Counted from the stretch's first letter, positions 8,295 to 18,068 are shown. The stretch is 64,000 nt of DNA from Sphingobacterium sp. GVS05A (GCF_019969845.1 NZ_JAHXYR010000005.1:1-64000), one strand, 5' to 3'. The notes: a model not told the origin generated them from the letters alone. Numbers and translations: made by a program.

Positions 8295-8837
8295 TTCAAT
8301 CTTGCAGGTCGTATTTGCCGCTTCCATTTGTCTCCCTATTGATGTATACATAATCCCAATTCCCACTTTTCCATATATTTTCTTATATAGATAGTACTTT
8401 CCGATTAAAGGCTTTCCTAAAAAGATTGTTGAATGTTCTAAATCATACGGCCTAATAGCCGATTCACATCTGCCACCTATCTTGGTGTCAAATTGAATAG
8501 GTACCAATATCCAGAGGTCTTGTTTACCAACACTATGAAGTTCTTCAAATAAAGAACGGAAATCTATTTGATCTTTTTTTGCAATAACTTCGTCAGCAAA
8601 TTGTGGAAAGGCGCTATCCGAAAAACTGAGGGAATCCAATTCACCTTGTTCATTGAATTTGAGTTTCATTGTTGTGAGTGTTGGAATACATCTATCCAAA
8701 AGTTGATCGGAGTACTTGATGACGCTTAAAAAAGATCGCTCAAATTTTGAGTATTTATCTGAATTTATCGAACCTTGTGCGAAAACATGAGTTAATATTA
8801 GGCATATACATAATAATAAACTATAAATCTTTTTCAT
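8265..8837 (-). CDS. Secreted partner-type protein (paralogue of 8840 and 34167)
   Basis: The 190-residue protein has a signal peptide (cleavage after VFA, residue 20). Residues 45-150 share a pattern with the proteins at 8840 and 34167: CIPTLTTMKLKFNEQGE, FSDSAFPQF, DFRSLFEEL, LVPIQFD and FLGKPLIGKYYLY. The corresponding segments at 34167 are CIPTITLMKLQFDNEGE, FSDSAHPLF and LFSGKPSSGEYFLY. The last ~25 residues look foreign and end in an inverted repeat, so the natural end may be lost. It lies 2 bp from the next gene in the same operon. Probable partner or immunity protein for the exported peptidase family. Confidence 0.7.
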   Translation of the reverse strand: MKKIYSLLLCICLILTHVFAQGSINSDKYSKFERSFLSVIKYSDQLLDRCIPTLTTMKLKFNEQGELDSLSFSDSAFPQFADEVIAKKDQIDFRSLFEELHSVGKQDLWILVPIQFDTKIGGRCESAIRPYDLEHSTIFLGKPLIGKYYLYKKIYGKVGIGIMYTSIGRQMEAANTTCKIEVANLICRLS

Positions 8838-8839
8838 GG

Positions 8840-9331
8840 CTATTCGTAATTATTATAGTGATATTTATAATTGATAGCTGGATAAAACACATATTCTCCA
8901 GTTATTGGCTGACCTTTAAATAAATACATATTGTCTAAATCCTTTTGCTCAATTGGAACACCTCCACCTGCCATCTGCATAGCATCTATCTGGACCGGAA
9001 TCAGTACCTGCATATCTGAAGCACTTCCCCCTAGTTCATCATACATTGATTTGAAATCAACTTTGTCCTTAATTCTAATTATTTCGGAAATGAATTTGGG
9101 TGGGGCACCATCTGAAAATTTAATATCCTGTATTTTTCCATATCCATTAAAACTGATAAGGATAACAGCAAAAATTGAAGCTTTAGTAGCGACAAGCGAA
9201 TTCAGATAAGTGAAATTCGTGTCAAAACTGGATCGAAATTGTGTCTTTTTTCCGTTCTCGTTTTGAGGGCGCTGAGCGCAGCCGATTGAATATATACCAA
9301 TTAGGACTAAAAGAAGAAATAATTTTTTCAT
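8840..9331 (-). CDS. Secreted partner protein of the orphan effector tail
   Basis: A 163-residue exported protein; the N-terminus (MKKLFLLLVLIGIYSIGCAQ) is a signal peptide, with SIGC a possible weak lipobox. The mature part belongs to the same family as 8265 and 34167 (FSDGAPPKF, DFKSMYDEL, VLIPVQID, LFKGQPITGEYVFYP). The start codon overlaps the stop of the upstream effector tail (ATGA at 9328-9331), the same tight coupling seen at 34167/34676. I infer a periplasmic or surface-exposed inhibitor or immunity role; no enzyme motif is visible. Confidence 0.72.
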   Translation of the reverse strand: MKKLFLLLVLIGIYSIGCAQRPQNENGKKTQFRSSFDTNFTYLNSLVATKASIFAVILISFNGYGKIQDIKFSDGAPPKFISEIIRIKDKVDFKSMYDELGGSASDMQVLIPVQIDAMQMAGGGVPIEQKDLDNMYLFKGQPITGEYVFYPAINYKYHYNNYE

Positions 9332-9609
9332 TTGATGATAGTTTCACATATATTACCCTTGTACCCCATTTGATAGTCCGCTCTAATTCGGGTTCTATCA
9401 TTATGTGAAGGTAGCAAATTTCTGAGTTCATTAATAATATTCTGCTTAGTTGTACTGTCTAATTTATTCGCAAATATATCCTCCATGCCTTCAAAGGATA
9501 GTGAAAAGGCATCTTGCGCCGATATACCATAATTGTTGGCTAGATATCGTGCAAGTACTGAAACGTAATCTGCTAGCATTATTTGATGCTGTTTGATTTT
9601 TTTGCACAA
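9328..9609 (-). pseudogene. Orphan C-terminal end of a lipoprotein-peptidase effector
   Basis: These ~90 residues (IMLADYVSVLARYLANNYG… DAFSLSFEGMEDIF… LPSHNDRTRIRADYQMGYKG) match the last ~90 residues of the effector at 34676 (IMLKNYVGVIANYLVNNF… DAYSVAFGGLYEAF… LPSLNDRSRILADYELGYKG). The signal peptide, shared N-terminal domain and HExxH region are missing, so the gene has lost its 5' part. The matching partner gene follows with a 4-bp overlap. It may be a displaced tip that can be recombined onto a complete effector, as in toxin-tip reservoirs. Confidence 0.72.
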
Positions 9610-9785
9610 TTACCACAGCTAAAAGACTTTTAGTTCACCGATCGCAAACAACGTGAGCGTTATGTAAAAAGATGCTTTAAATTAAATTAGCATATTCCAT
9701 TTTTTTATAATTTATATCGGAAATATTAATTTTATATAATAAAATATAATGATTAACTTCATTAGAAAAGATCAATTTATTAATT

Positions 9786-11078
9786 ATGAAAAAACTTTTA
9801 TTTTTTACTGCTTTTCTTGGGCTAGGTCTGAGTTCTTGCAAAAAAGAGGATAAACCAATTAATAGTAATGACATTTCTATCAAAGAAGAGTCTTCATCTG
9901 CGATTTTTCACACGTATTCTGTCAATGGGAAACCATTTATTGTAAAACAAGTCGGAGATACTTATTATATTGCTGATGACATAATGATTAGTCAACGTCA
10001 ATTAAATATTATCAAGAATATCAGTTCTACTACTGGCGGTAAAGTTGCTTCTGTCAGAAATGGTATTTCTAATGATTTCGTTCACAAATGGACAAATAAT
10101 ATATTTTATTATAAAATTTCATCTTCTAGAAGTGCTGAAATACTTCAGGCATTTAGTATGATCGAAGGAAGATCAAGTATAAAGTTTATTGAAAGAACGA
10201 ATGAACCAGATTATGTAACATTTATCGACGACTCAAGTTACGGTACTTCTTATAGCACACAGGTGGGGATGGAAGCCGGCACTTCTAAGATTATTGGGCT
10301 TTATCCAAGTCAAGGTATTGGAACAATAATTCATGAAACAATGCATGGCTTGGGCTATTTTCATGAACATACCAGACAAGACCGGAATACATATGTAAAT
10401 GTGAATGTAAGCGGATTATCTCCCAGTCAAGCATATCAATATCAGATACAGCCTTATTCAACAGCTTATGGTATTTTAGATTTTAATTCAATAATGATGT
10501 ACCCTGCTTCAAATGTGATGACTAAAGTCGGTGGAGGTACTTGGTCCGCTCAAAGAGATGATTTAAGTCTCGGTGATATTGATGGTTTAAATCAATTTTA
10601 TGGGTTTAAAATTAATGGAGCGTCTAGTATTTGTTCGGATGGGACATATACCATAGTAAATCCAGGAACAGTAACATTGGAAAATGCTGATGGAATTGCA
10701 ACTTTAACGGCATTGGGTAATAATCAGTGGAAAGTTACCAGAACTGGTACTAATGCTGGTTTTGTAAAACTTAAGACCAAAAATTTAAAAGGTTACTCAA
10801 TTGAAAAAGTTATAGATGTGGGCGCAAGTTTTAACATTTCAGGTAGACCTATTGTTAACCCTGGCCAGACTTATACATATACTGTAGACCCGTCATTAGG
10901 GAATGTCAGTTTTTTTGTTGGTGGGGCAACTGTATTATCAACGACAGCAAATACCGTAAGAGCTAAAGTACTTAATGTCCAAAATGGGGCTTTGCCATTT
11001 TTTCATATTTCAGCAACTGCCCAAACTGGGTGTGGTCTATCCAAAGTAACTGTATATCCCACAGTTCAAGAAAATTAA
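9786..11078 (+). CDS. Astacin-type (M12A) zinc metalloprotease lipoprotein
   Basis: A 430-residue lipoprotein (lipobox LSSC, Cys18). The catalytic motif HETMHGLGYFHEHTRQDR, with zinc ligands His183, His187 and His193 and base Glu184, matches the astacin signature HExxHxxGxxHExxRxDRD. The Met-turn is SIMMY (Met237/238, Tyr239). Residues ~270-430 form a beta-rich C-terminal region, probably two Ig-like domains. Bacteroidota astacins of this type are exported and often found near secretion or predatory loci. No partner gene lies directly downstream, unlike the HExxH effectors further on. Confidence in the enzyme class is high. Confidence 0.92.
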   Translation: MKKLLFFTAFLGLGLSSCKKEDKPINSNDISIKEESSSAIFHTYSVNGKPFIVKQVGDTYYIADDIMISQRQLNIIKNISSTTGGKVASVRNGISNDFVHKWTNNIFYYKISSSRSAEILQAFSMIEGRSSIKFIERTNEPDYVTFIDDSSYGTSYSTQVGMEAGTSKIIGLYPSQGIGTIIHETMHGLGYFHEHTRQDRNTYVNVNVSGLSPSQAYQYQIQPYSTAYGILDFNSIMMYPASNVMTKVGGGTWSAQRDDLSLGDIDGLNQFYGFKINGASSICSDGTYTIVNPGTVTLENADGIATLTALGNNQWKVTRTGTNAGFVKLKTKNLKGYSIEKVIDVGASFNISGRPIVNPGQTYTYTVDPSLGNVSFFVGGATVLSTTANTVRAKVLNVQNGALPFFHISATAQTGCGLSKVTVYPTVQEN

Positions 11079-11097
11079 TTGTATTAAATTTCATATT

Positions 11098-11131
11098 AAA
11101 GCCCTGCATGACATCAGTTATTTAGGGCTTT
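11098..11131 (+). terminator. Terminator after the astacin gene
   Basis: AAAGCCCT at 11098-11105 pairs with AGGGCTTT at 11124-11131, 20 bp after the stop codon of the astacin gene. Confidence 0.75.
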
Positions 11132-11767
11132 AATATTAATTTTGATTGATAGGCTGTCATGACCATGCTTATCTCATTCGTCAACACCGTTAATATGCTA
11201 CGGGAGCACCATACAATTAACGATACCCCTTCGAGATGAAATACTTATTTACTTTGATATTTAGACCTACTATTGCTATCATAACCCCGAACCCGATAAA
11301 TATATAGCTGAACATATCTTCAAATCGAATGTTGATGAAAAAGGGGATACTTTGATAATTCATTATGAATTATCTACTTTTAAAAGCTAGTTTTTTGAAA
11401 AGAGGTCTGTAGAGTCCAGTTATACCAACTTTGAATCGCAGCACCTTGGGTGACGTTGTGTGGATACATAAGTTATATTGACGCAATACAATGATAATCG
11501 GCTTCACGTTGGCTGATGAACTTTAAAACAGTTAAACAAAAGGGAGAGTAATTATTGATTCTTATTCAACTATTTGTTTTCATAAAGGTTATTTATAACT
11601 TTAATAAGTGGGTTAAAATATAAGACATCTGGCTAGCACCTTAGTTTACGAAGGTGTTTTTTGTGTTTTATGCTCGATATTTCGTTAATAAATTTTCATT
11701 AGTTCTTCCAAATTGTTACCGGAGACTACAGATGTTATAACTTTAGCTGGGCGGCGTATTGACGGGA
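11132..11767. other. Intergenic region with gene fragment and hairpin
   Basis: No intact gene. The frame ending at 11389 (YHNPEPDKYIAEHIF… EKGDTLIIHYELSTF) reads like the last ~40 residues of a protein without any beginning. A hairpin CACCTT/AAGGTG with a T-run sits at 11637-11662 and may be a terminator. The stretch looks like eroded sequence between the astacin gene and the tRNA/integrase. Confidence 0.4.
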
Positions 11768-11854
11768 TAGAAAGGGAGGGATTCGAACCTTCGATACAGT
11801 CATCCCGTATACAGTCTTTCCAGGACTACTCTTCGATCACTCTGACACCTCCCT
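11768..11854 (-). tRNA. tRNA-Ser (anticodon GGA), possibly degenerate
   Basis: Read on the minus strand, the 87-nt sequence folds as a type II tRNA. The anticodon stem AGTC/GACT encloses the loop CTGGAAA (anticodon GGA at 11819-11821), the variable arm ATAC/GTAT is long as required for serine, and the T-loop is TTCGAAT. The acceptor stem AGGGAGG/CCTTTCT needs two G-U pairs, and the T-stem has one mismatch, so it may be decaying or a mobile-element copy. Its 5' end faces a truncated integrase gene 84 bp away. No CCA is encoded. Confidence 0.72.
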
Positions 11855-11937
11855 TATAATAAGGGAATTACAGGTGTCTGTTTGACTTAATGAAGGAGGA
11901 TTAACTGCTTTCCAAGAATATCGCATTCAGTCACGTT

Positions 11938-12600
11938 TTGCAAAACTGTGCCAAAACTGTGACCAAACATTACACAACTCCAGTAATCTTACAAGGCAAG
12001 GTTAGGAGTACAAAAACATTGCAAGCGCAAGAAAGATGGTTTATCGAATTCCATTTTGAGGGAAGTCGATACCGTAAATCAGATGGTCTAAACCGTATCA
12101 AAGACTACCAAAACAAAATCAAAGAATTTTCTAAACTTCGCATCCATTATGAACAGCTTTTGATAGGAGGGAAGTTTAATAACATTGAAGCCGTCGAAAT
12201 AGAAATTCCACTATTATCTAATGCGATTAAGTCATTCATTCAATTCCAAAAAGATAAAGGGGGCCGAGTAAAAAGTATTCAAAGTTACTCAAGTAAACTC
12301 TATTTTCTGAATGAACATTATGGTACGATTAAGGTGAATACTATCCAGTTCAGCCATATAAATAAACTAATGATTCTTCTTGGAAAAAAATGGATGCCTA
12401 AGACCTTTAATAATTGTAAAGGAATCTATTATGGTTTTTTTGAATATTGCATTTCCGAAGGATATATCGATACCAATCCAGTATCTAAAATAGAGAGCAG
12501 ATACGTTGTGAAAACAGAAAAGCATAAAGTCTTTAATGAGGACGATTTTAAAAGGATTACGCTCAAAGTCGACAAAAATAAGATACTCCGCTTTTGGTAA
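11938..12600 (+). pseudogene. Truncated tyrosine recombinase (integrase)
   Basis: The 220-residue product has the N-terminal arm and SAM-like core-binding domain of Bacteroidota phage/transposon integrases: LQAQERWFIEFHFEGSRYRK near residue 29, then FIQFQKDKGGRVKSIQSYSS, the core helices, and TNPVSKIESRYVVKTEKHKV before the catalytic domain. The catalytic domain (Arg, HxxR, Tyr) is missing because the frame runs into sequence shared with 24111-24490. The start is uncertain: the frame opens with TTG at 11938 and no ATG is available. Position next to a tRNA gene suggests a former integrative element. Confidence 0.75.
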
Positions 12601-12866
12601 GAGAAGACTTCGAGCACCCTACATTTACCTTTATAACTTGCCCTATATCTATCTAAAAATCCCACTCACTGGAAACTGGGAGGGTTTCGTGAGTGGGATT
12701 TTGCTTTTACTAATAAATATCAGCTATCATCACTTTTTCTTCTTTGATATTATTCATAAAATCCGCATACTTTATTGGCAGCTTTTTTCTATGGAAGTAA
12801 AAGTAGAAATCAAAAGACCCGCCAATAATTCCTTTGCCAGGCAAATAAACAAAGCGATCGATACCT
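12487..12866. repeat. 380-bp repeat, copy 1 (integrase end, terminator, partner end)
   Basis: This block recurs at 24111-24490 with only scattered differences. It joins the last ~110 bp of integrase-derived sequence, a terminator hairpin and the 3' end of a partner gene on the opposite strand. A shorter third copy of the partner end lies at 14637-14830. Its presence at two effector loci shows these loci share recombination boundaries. Confidence 0.85.
12659..12703. terminator. Bidirectional terminator hairpin
   Basis: ATCCCACTCAC at 12659-12669 pairs with GTGAGTGGGAT at 12689-12699, followed by a T-rich run. It separates the convergent integrase remnant and partner gene, and is duplicated at 24283 with one changed base in the right arm. 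Confidence 0.82.
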
Positions 12867-13654
12867 CTGTCGATCTCATATTCATGAGCATGAGCATGCC
12901 AATTCGTATAAGTCCAAAACTGATAAGCAAGATCGTTGTTCTTTAGCTTTATCACCTTTGACAGATATTCTTTCCTTTCTCTTAGAAAATCGAAAGAACT
13001 ATAACTATAGGGTGTATCACCGATCGTATATACAGGAAAAATGGAATGAGGGTATCTTTTCTTAAAAATAGGCTCCATTTCAGTAATTGTTATCGGATCT
13101 TGTTCAATATTTATTGTTCCAAAGATGTTTTGAAAAATAGCAGGCCTATTTCTTATCGCAAAAAATTGTATTAAACAATGTTTAGAAACATAATATTTTG
13201 TGCCAATTTTCCTGATAATCTGGTATTCATCAAAATATTTAGTTTTTGCCCCGTATGTTTTGTCAAAATCTGAATATGTATTGGATCTAAATAATCTCCG
13301 AAGATACTGGTAGGGTATCGTATCATTTTTGACGCTATCCGGACTAATCTCAATCCAATCTCTGCTCCCTTCTAAATCCGGAAGAACGGCAATTAGAATT
13401 AGATTAAGATCTTTGTGCTGGTTCAATTTATTTCGTTCAATATCTATGCCATCAATGAAAGTCAGTGAAAATAGCTCAACACTCTTCTTAACACCATACA
13501 AATTATTTGTAGATAGTTTGTAACTATCCAGGATATATCCCTGTGGCTGATCAGGTAAGAAAATATATTTGACTTTAGCAGATAAACTGTGCGAAATAAT
13601 TAGTAATGGCACTAAGATCCATAATTTGAATTTTTTAATTACATGTTGTCCCAT
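12710..13654 (-). CDS. Exported partner protein of an HExxH effector
   Basis: From Met at 13654 (MGQHVIKKFKLWILVPLLII) the 314-residue product has a signal peptide ending near SHSLSA. The mature protein is homologous over its whole length to 24334 (FYAIRNRSEIFTSPFGTI versus FFAIRNRPAIFQNIFGTI; RGIDRFVYLPGKGIIGGSF in both). The start overlaps the stop of the upstream peptidase gene by about 20 bp, pointing to translational coupling. No catalytic motif seen. By analogy with toxin/immunity pairs it could protect against the exported peptidase, but chaperone or substrate roles are also possible. Confidence 0.72.
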   Translation of the reverse strand: MGQHVIKKFKLWILVPLLIISHSLSAKVKYIFLPDQPQGYILDSYKLSTNNLYGVKKSVELFSLTFIDGIDIERNKLNQHKDLNLILIAVLPDLEGSRDWIEISPDSVKNDTIPYQYLRRLFRSNTYSDFDKTYGAKTKYFDEYQIIRKIGTKYYVSKHCLIQFFAIRNRPAIFQNIFGTINIEQDPITITEMEPIFKKRYPHSIFPVYTIGDTPYSYSSFDFLRERKEYLSKVIKLKNNDLAYQFWTYTNWHAHAHEYEIDRGIDRFVYLPGKGIIGGSFDFYFYFHRKKLPIKYADFMNNIKEEKVMIADIY

Positions 13655-14610
13655 GGTTTCCTTCTCTATGGTTATAAGCAATATTGTCTTCGATTGTATT
13701 CATATTATCAACCACACCAACTTTGGCTAGTGCCATAGCATCATATTCGCTCAAACTTGGATTAAATGATCTAATGGCGGCAGCGAGACTCGTTAAAAGA
13801 GTACCATAAGCACTATGTCCTTTAACAAATCTTATTTGTCCCCCGGTATTAACTTCAGTAAACCCGGGATATAGAATACCGAATTGAGAAGCTTTACCTT
13901 CTGCTTCAAGTCTCAATTTTTCCATGTGCAAAAAGCCATGTAATGCTTCATGAAATATCGTAGACGCAATATACTCTTGTGAAGCACTAGAAAGCATATC
14001 AGCATTTAGAAATATTGTTTGGATGCTTCCCGACCCAGTATTGTTAAACCATTTTCCGTCTACACCGTCTCCTAAAAGTTTACTTGGTCTAAATGTGATC
14101 GTATTATTAATATCTTGACTGAACTCTCTACTCAACCATTCAGATATCTTATTCTCTAAGTTAGGCAATTTTGCCAATACCATCTGTGCGCAAGGGTATC
14201 CCTGCAAAGAATCAATGATATCCTGATCATCTTCGCTCGGGGTGATCCAAATTACAGAACCTTCGTCAAAAATTGGCATTTGTTCGAAATCATCAGGATC
14301 ACCATATGTGTCATTATTATTCGAACCGCCAGTCCCTGTATAGTTATCACAACTTACAAAATTAACCATTCCATTTACATACCCGATGATACATCCAGCT
14401 CGCAGGCCCACACTGGCTTTATTAGCATTTTTAGAAGCTGAGACTGCAAATTTTCTGCGTATAATGTTATCATTATTTAAAATAGACCCTTTATTATAAT
14501 AGTCAATTTTCTCAATACCCTTTATTAACGATCGGGAAATAATTAGACCAGAACAACCCTTCGAGAGGTCTGAGGGGTTAAACGTAACCACTGAATAATT
14601 TAGCCAGTCG
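13635..14610 (-). pseudogene. 5'-truncated HExxH lipoprotein effector
   Basis: The frame joins the shared domain at NYSVVTFNPSDLSKG and runs through the conserved linker (TGTGGSNNNDTYGDPDDFEQ) to a C-terminal peptidase domain with FHEALHGFLHMEKLRLE (gluzincin-type HExxH). It matches the complete effector at 25253 except that the signal peptide and first ~130 residues are missing. They are replaced at about 14610 by the end of another partner gene. The remaining coding sequence is open, so the loss may be recent. Without a signal peptide it should not be exported. Confidence 0.78.
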
Positions 14611-14623
14611 AAACAGAACTTCT

Positions 14624-14868
14624 TTATTTAAAGATGTCAGCGATCATCACTTTTTCTTCTTTGATATTATTCATAAAATCCACATATTTTATTGGTAACT
14701 TTTTTCTATGGAAGTAAAAGTAGAAGTCAAAAGACCCACCAATTATTCCTTTTCCTGGTAGGTAAACAAATCGATCGATACCTCTATCGAACTCATATTC
14801 ATGCGCATGTGCATGCCAATTCGTATATGTCCAGAATTGATAAGCAAGATTGTTGTCCTTTAGCTTTT
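14624..14868 (-). pseudogene. C-terminal fragment of a partner protein
   Basis: About 80 residues (NNLAYQFWTYTNWHAHAHEY… KGIIGGSFDFYFYFHRKKLP) are nearly identical to the end of the partner at 12710. The 5' part is replaced at about 14866 by the spacer sequence of the tandem array, and the 3' end joins the truncated effector. It marks a deletion that fused one effector/partner locus to the array. Confidence 0.8.
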
Positions 14869-14924
14869 TTTTCACGAACAAGTATTCCATTACAAAGTAT
14901 CAAGTCAATGTTCAAAGTGTACTC

Positions 14925-15479
14925 TCATTTAAACGTGATACTATCTAGTAAAGTATTCATAAATGCTTCGGCTTTTTTTATATCCGTCTCAGTAGAAATA
15001 ATGCTTCCCATTAATTTATATCGTCCTTGCTTGTCTTGAATAATGAAGGATTTGTTCTTACTGTTATAATAATAGTGTATAAACACTTCGTAATTATTGA
15101 CAGTTTTTATTGTATCAAAATACTCATGTTTAAGTTTGCCAGTGCTTGCTCCCCTTGGTCCTAGAGTATAACGTAATTTTTGAAAGTTTTCCTTTCTAGT
15201 TGAAGATAAATTACGTGATACTATATTAATTAGTATATTATCAATTAGCCAAAATTCACCAACGAGTTGTGAAGATTTATTATAAACTTCTGCACTCCCT
15301 CGAGTTTTGTATATATTATAAGCTTCATCCATATTGATCCTTTTTGATAAAGGAATAAGCGAGCTGTTTACGATATTTGATGAAGGAATTAGTTCCTTGC
15401 CTTGAATATAGGTTTGCGCGTTTGTATAGTTAAATGCACATAGAAAAAATATAAGAATAGATTTATATCCCATATTCAA
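14925..15479 (-). CDS. Array copy A: secreted ~180-residue partner paralogue
   Basis: Signal peptide MNMGYKSILIFFLCAFNYTN, then AQTYIQGKELIPSS, the family core LVGEFWLIDNILINIVSRNL, the motif STRKENFQKLRY and a conserved end DKQGRYKLMGSIIST… LLDSITFK. Almost identical to copy F (18069), which suggests gene conversion or a recent duplication of a multi-unit block. No known domain; the alternation of strands resembles a small beta-rich fold. Last gene of the array transcript. Confidence 0.8.
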   Translation of the reverse strand: MNMGYKSILIFFLCAFNYTNAQTYIQGKELIPSSNIVNSSLIPLSKRINMDEAYNIYKTRGSAEVYNKSSQLVGEFWLIDNILINIVSRNLSSTRKENFQKLRYTLGPRGASTGKLKHEYFDTIKTVNNYEVFIHYYYNSKNKSFIIQDKQGRYKLMGSIISTETDIKKAEAFMNTLLDSITFK

Positions 15480-15553
15480 AGCATCGTATAATTGTCTTTT
15501 TCACGAACAAGTATTCCATTACAAAGTATCAAGTCCTTGTTCAAAGTGTACTC

Positions 15554-16102
15554 TTATTTAAACGTGATGCTATTTAGTAAAGTACCCATAAATGCCTCAG
15601 CTTTTTTAATATCTGAATTGGTAGAAATAATTGTTCCACTTAATTTATAACGCCCCTGTTTGTCCTGAATCAAGAAAGATTTAGTCTTACTAAAATAATA
15701 GTAACTTATAAACACCTCGTAATTATTGATTGTTTTTATTGTATCAAAATATTCATGTTTATGTTTGCCTGTGCTGACTCCTGGGGGGGCTGTCACATAC
15801 CGTAATTCTTGAAAATTTTCCTTTCTTGTTGCGGACAATTCCCGAGACACAATTTTAATAAGTAAATTATCGATCAGCCAAAATTCGCCGACTAAGTCAG
15901 AAGGTTTTTTTAAAAAAGGTGAGGAATGTCGTTGACTATAAATTTCGAAAGCTTGTGTCATTGATAGTCTTTCTGTCGCTGATAAAAACTCGCTATTTAC
16001 GATGCTTGTCAGTGGAACAACATTCTGGCCTTGGATGTAAGTTTGTGCTTTTGTATAGTTAAATGCACATAGAAAAAATATAAGAATAAATTTATATCCC
16101 AT
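15554..16102 (-). CDS. Array copy B: secreted ~180-residue partner paralogue
   Basis: 182 residues with signal peptide (cleavage before QTYIQGQ). Shares TERLSMTQAFEIYSQRHSSP and PSDLVGEFWLIDNLLIKIVS with copies D, E and G, forming a second sequence subgroup distinct from A, C and F. The C-terminal ~90 residues are the most conserved part of the family. Confidence 0.8.
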   Translation of the reverse strand: MGYKFILIFFLCAFNYTKAQTYIQGQNVVPLTSIVNSEFLSATERLSMTQAFEIYSQRHSSPFLKKPSDLVGEFWLIDNLLIKIVSRELSATRKENFQELRYVTAPPGVSTGKHKHEYFDTIKTINNYEVFISYYYFSKTKSFLIQDKQGRYKLSGTIISTNSDIKKAEAFMGTLLNSITFK

Positions 16103-16182
16103 ATTTAAAGCATCGTATAATTATCTTTTTCACGAACAAGTATTCCATTACAAATTATCAAATCAATGTTCAAAGTGTATCC

Positions 16183-16729
16183 TTATTTAAACGTGATGCT
16201 ATTTAGTAAAGTATCTATAAATGCCTCAGCCTTTTTTTTATCAGCATTGGTAGAAATAATTGTTCCACTTAATTTATAGCGTCCCTGTTTGTCCTGAATT
16301 ATGAAAAATTTATTATTACTGGAATAATAATAGCTTATAAACGCTTCGTAATTATTGACTGTTTTAATGGTATCAAAATACTCATGTTTATGTTTGCCTG
16401 TACTTGCCCCTTGTGGTCCAGAAGCATAGCGTAATTCTTTGAAATTTTCCTTTCTAGTCGACATTAGATTACGTGACACTATATTAATAAATAGATTATC
16501 AAATAGCCAAAATTCACCGACTAATCTTGATTGCTGATTAACGATATCGGGAGCAAGTATTTTATATTTGGAAAATGCATTTTCCATTGTCAACCTGTTT
16601 GGAACAGTTAGTAGAGTACTGTTTGCAATACTTGATAAGGAGATAACTTCTTTTCCTTGAATATAAATTTGTGCATTTAAATCAGTAAATGCAAATAGAA
16701 AAGCAGAAAAGAATAGATTTGTATCCCAT
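16183..16729 (-). pseudogene. Array copy C: frameshifted in the signal peptide
   Basis: Starting at ATG 16729 the frame reads MGYKSILFC and stops. A shift of one base restores FFSAFLFAFTDLNAQIYIQG and the rest of the family sequence. The remaining open frame begins at an internal Met (16593, MTMENAFSKYK), which would lack a signal peptide. The mature half (LVGEFWLFDNLFINIVS) is otherwise intact, so loss is recent. Confidence 0.78.
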
Positions 16730-16809
16730 ATTCAAAGCATTGTATAATTATCTTTTTCACGAACAAGTATTCCATTACAAAGTATCAAGTCCTTGTTCAA
16801 AGTGTACTC

Positions 16810-17365
16810 TTATTTAAACGTGATGCTATTTAGTAAAGTATCCATAAATGTCTCAGCTTTCTTTGTATCTGCATTGGTAGAAATAATTGTTCCACTTAAT
16901 TTATAACGCCCCTGTTTGTCCTGAATCAAGAAAGATTTAGTCTTACTAAAATAATAATAACTTATAAACACCTCGTAATTATTGATTGTTTTTATTGTAT
17001 CAAAATACTCATGTTTATGTTTGCCTGTGCTTGACTCCTGGGGGGCCTGTCACATAGCGTAATTCTTGAAAGTTTTCCTTTCTTGTTGCAGATAATTGGC
17101 GAGACACAATTTTAATAAGTAAATTATCGATCAGCCAAAATTCGCCGACTAAGTTTGAAGGCTTTTTAAAAAGAGGGTATGAACGTCGTTGGCTATAAAT
17201 ATCGAAAGCATGTGTCATTGACAGTCTTTTTGTAGCTGATAAAAACTTGCTATTTACGATGCTTGTCAGTGGAACAATTTTCTCGCCCTGGATATAAGTT
17301 TGTGCTTTTGTATAGCTAAATGCACATAGAAAAAATATAAGAATAGATTTATATCCCATATTCAA
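16810..17365 (-). pseudogene. Array copy D: frameshifted in the middle
   Basis: The first 116 codons are normal (signal peptide, then LVGEFWLIDNLLIKIVSRQL), but an extra T near 17030 (CTGTGCTTGACTCC where other copies have CTGTGCTGACTCC) shifts the frame. The C-terminal part at 16810-17030 is intact in the other frame. The gap of 556 bp from start to stop is one more than a multiple of three, which fits a single-base insertion. Confidence 0.82.
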
Positions 17366-17439
17366 AGCATTGTATAATTATCTTTTTCACGAACAAGTAT
17401 TCCATTACAAAGTATCAAGTCAATGTTCAAAATGTACTC

Positions 17440-17988
17440 TTATTTAAACGTGATGCTATTTAGTAAAGTATCCATAAATACCTCAGCTTTTTTAATATCT
17501 GAATTGGTAGAAATAATTGTTCCACTTAATTTATAACGGCTATGTTTATCTTGAACAATGAAAGATTTAATGTTGCCAGTAAAAAAATAACTAATAAATA
17601 CGTTATAATTATTGACCGTTTTCACTGTATCGAAATACTGATTCTTGTATTTACCGGTACTGGCACCCTGAGGACCTGAAGAATAACGTAATTCTTGAAA
17701 ATTTTCCTTTCTTGTCGCAGATAATTCCCGAGAGACAATATTGATAAGTAAATTATCGACTAGCCAAAATTCGCCAACTAAGTCAGAAGGCTTTTTAAAA
17801 AGAGGGGATGAACGTCGTTGGCTATAAATATCGAAAGCTTGTGTCATTGACAGTCTTTTTGTAGCTGATAAAAACTCGCTATTTACGATGTTTGCCAGTG
17901 GAACAACTTTCTCGCCCTGGATATAAGTTTGTGCTTTCGTACAGTTAAATGCACATAGAAAAAATATAAGAATAGTTTTATATCTCAT
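17440..17988 (-). CDS. Array copy E: secreted ~180-residue partner paralogue
   Basis: 182 residues, signal peptide MRYKTILIFFLCAFNCTKA. Belongs to the B/D/G subgroup at its N-terminal half. It is the most divergent copy in the segment after STGKYKNQYFDTVKTVNNYN (FFTGNIKSFIVQDKHSRYK), suggesting it may recognise a different variant if the family acts by binding. Confidence 0.8.
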   Translation of the reverse strand: MRYKTILIFFLCAFNCTKAQTYIQGEKVVPLANIVNSEFLSATKRLSMTQAFDIYSQRRSSPLFKKPSDLVGEFWLVDNLLINIVSRELSATRKENFQELRYSSGPQGASTGKYKNQYFDTVKTVNNYNVFISYFFTGNIKSFIVQDKHSRYKLSGTIISTNSDIKKAEVFMDTLLNSITFK

Positions 17989-18068
17989 ATTTAACGCATT
18001 ATATAATTATCTTTTTCACAAACAAGTATTCCATTACAAAGTATCAAGTCATTGTTCAAAGTGTACTC

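Noticed and set aside
11938..12600. Integrase as the recombinase acting on the cassette inverted repeats
   Set aside because: The catalytic domain is missing, so it cannot recombine DNA; a functional enzyme would have to be elsewhere.
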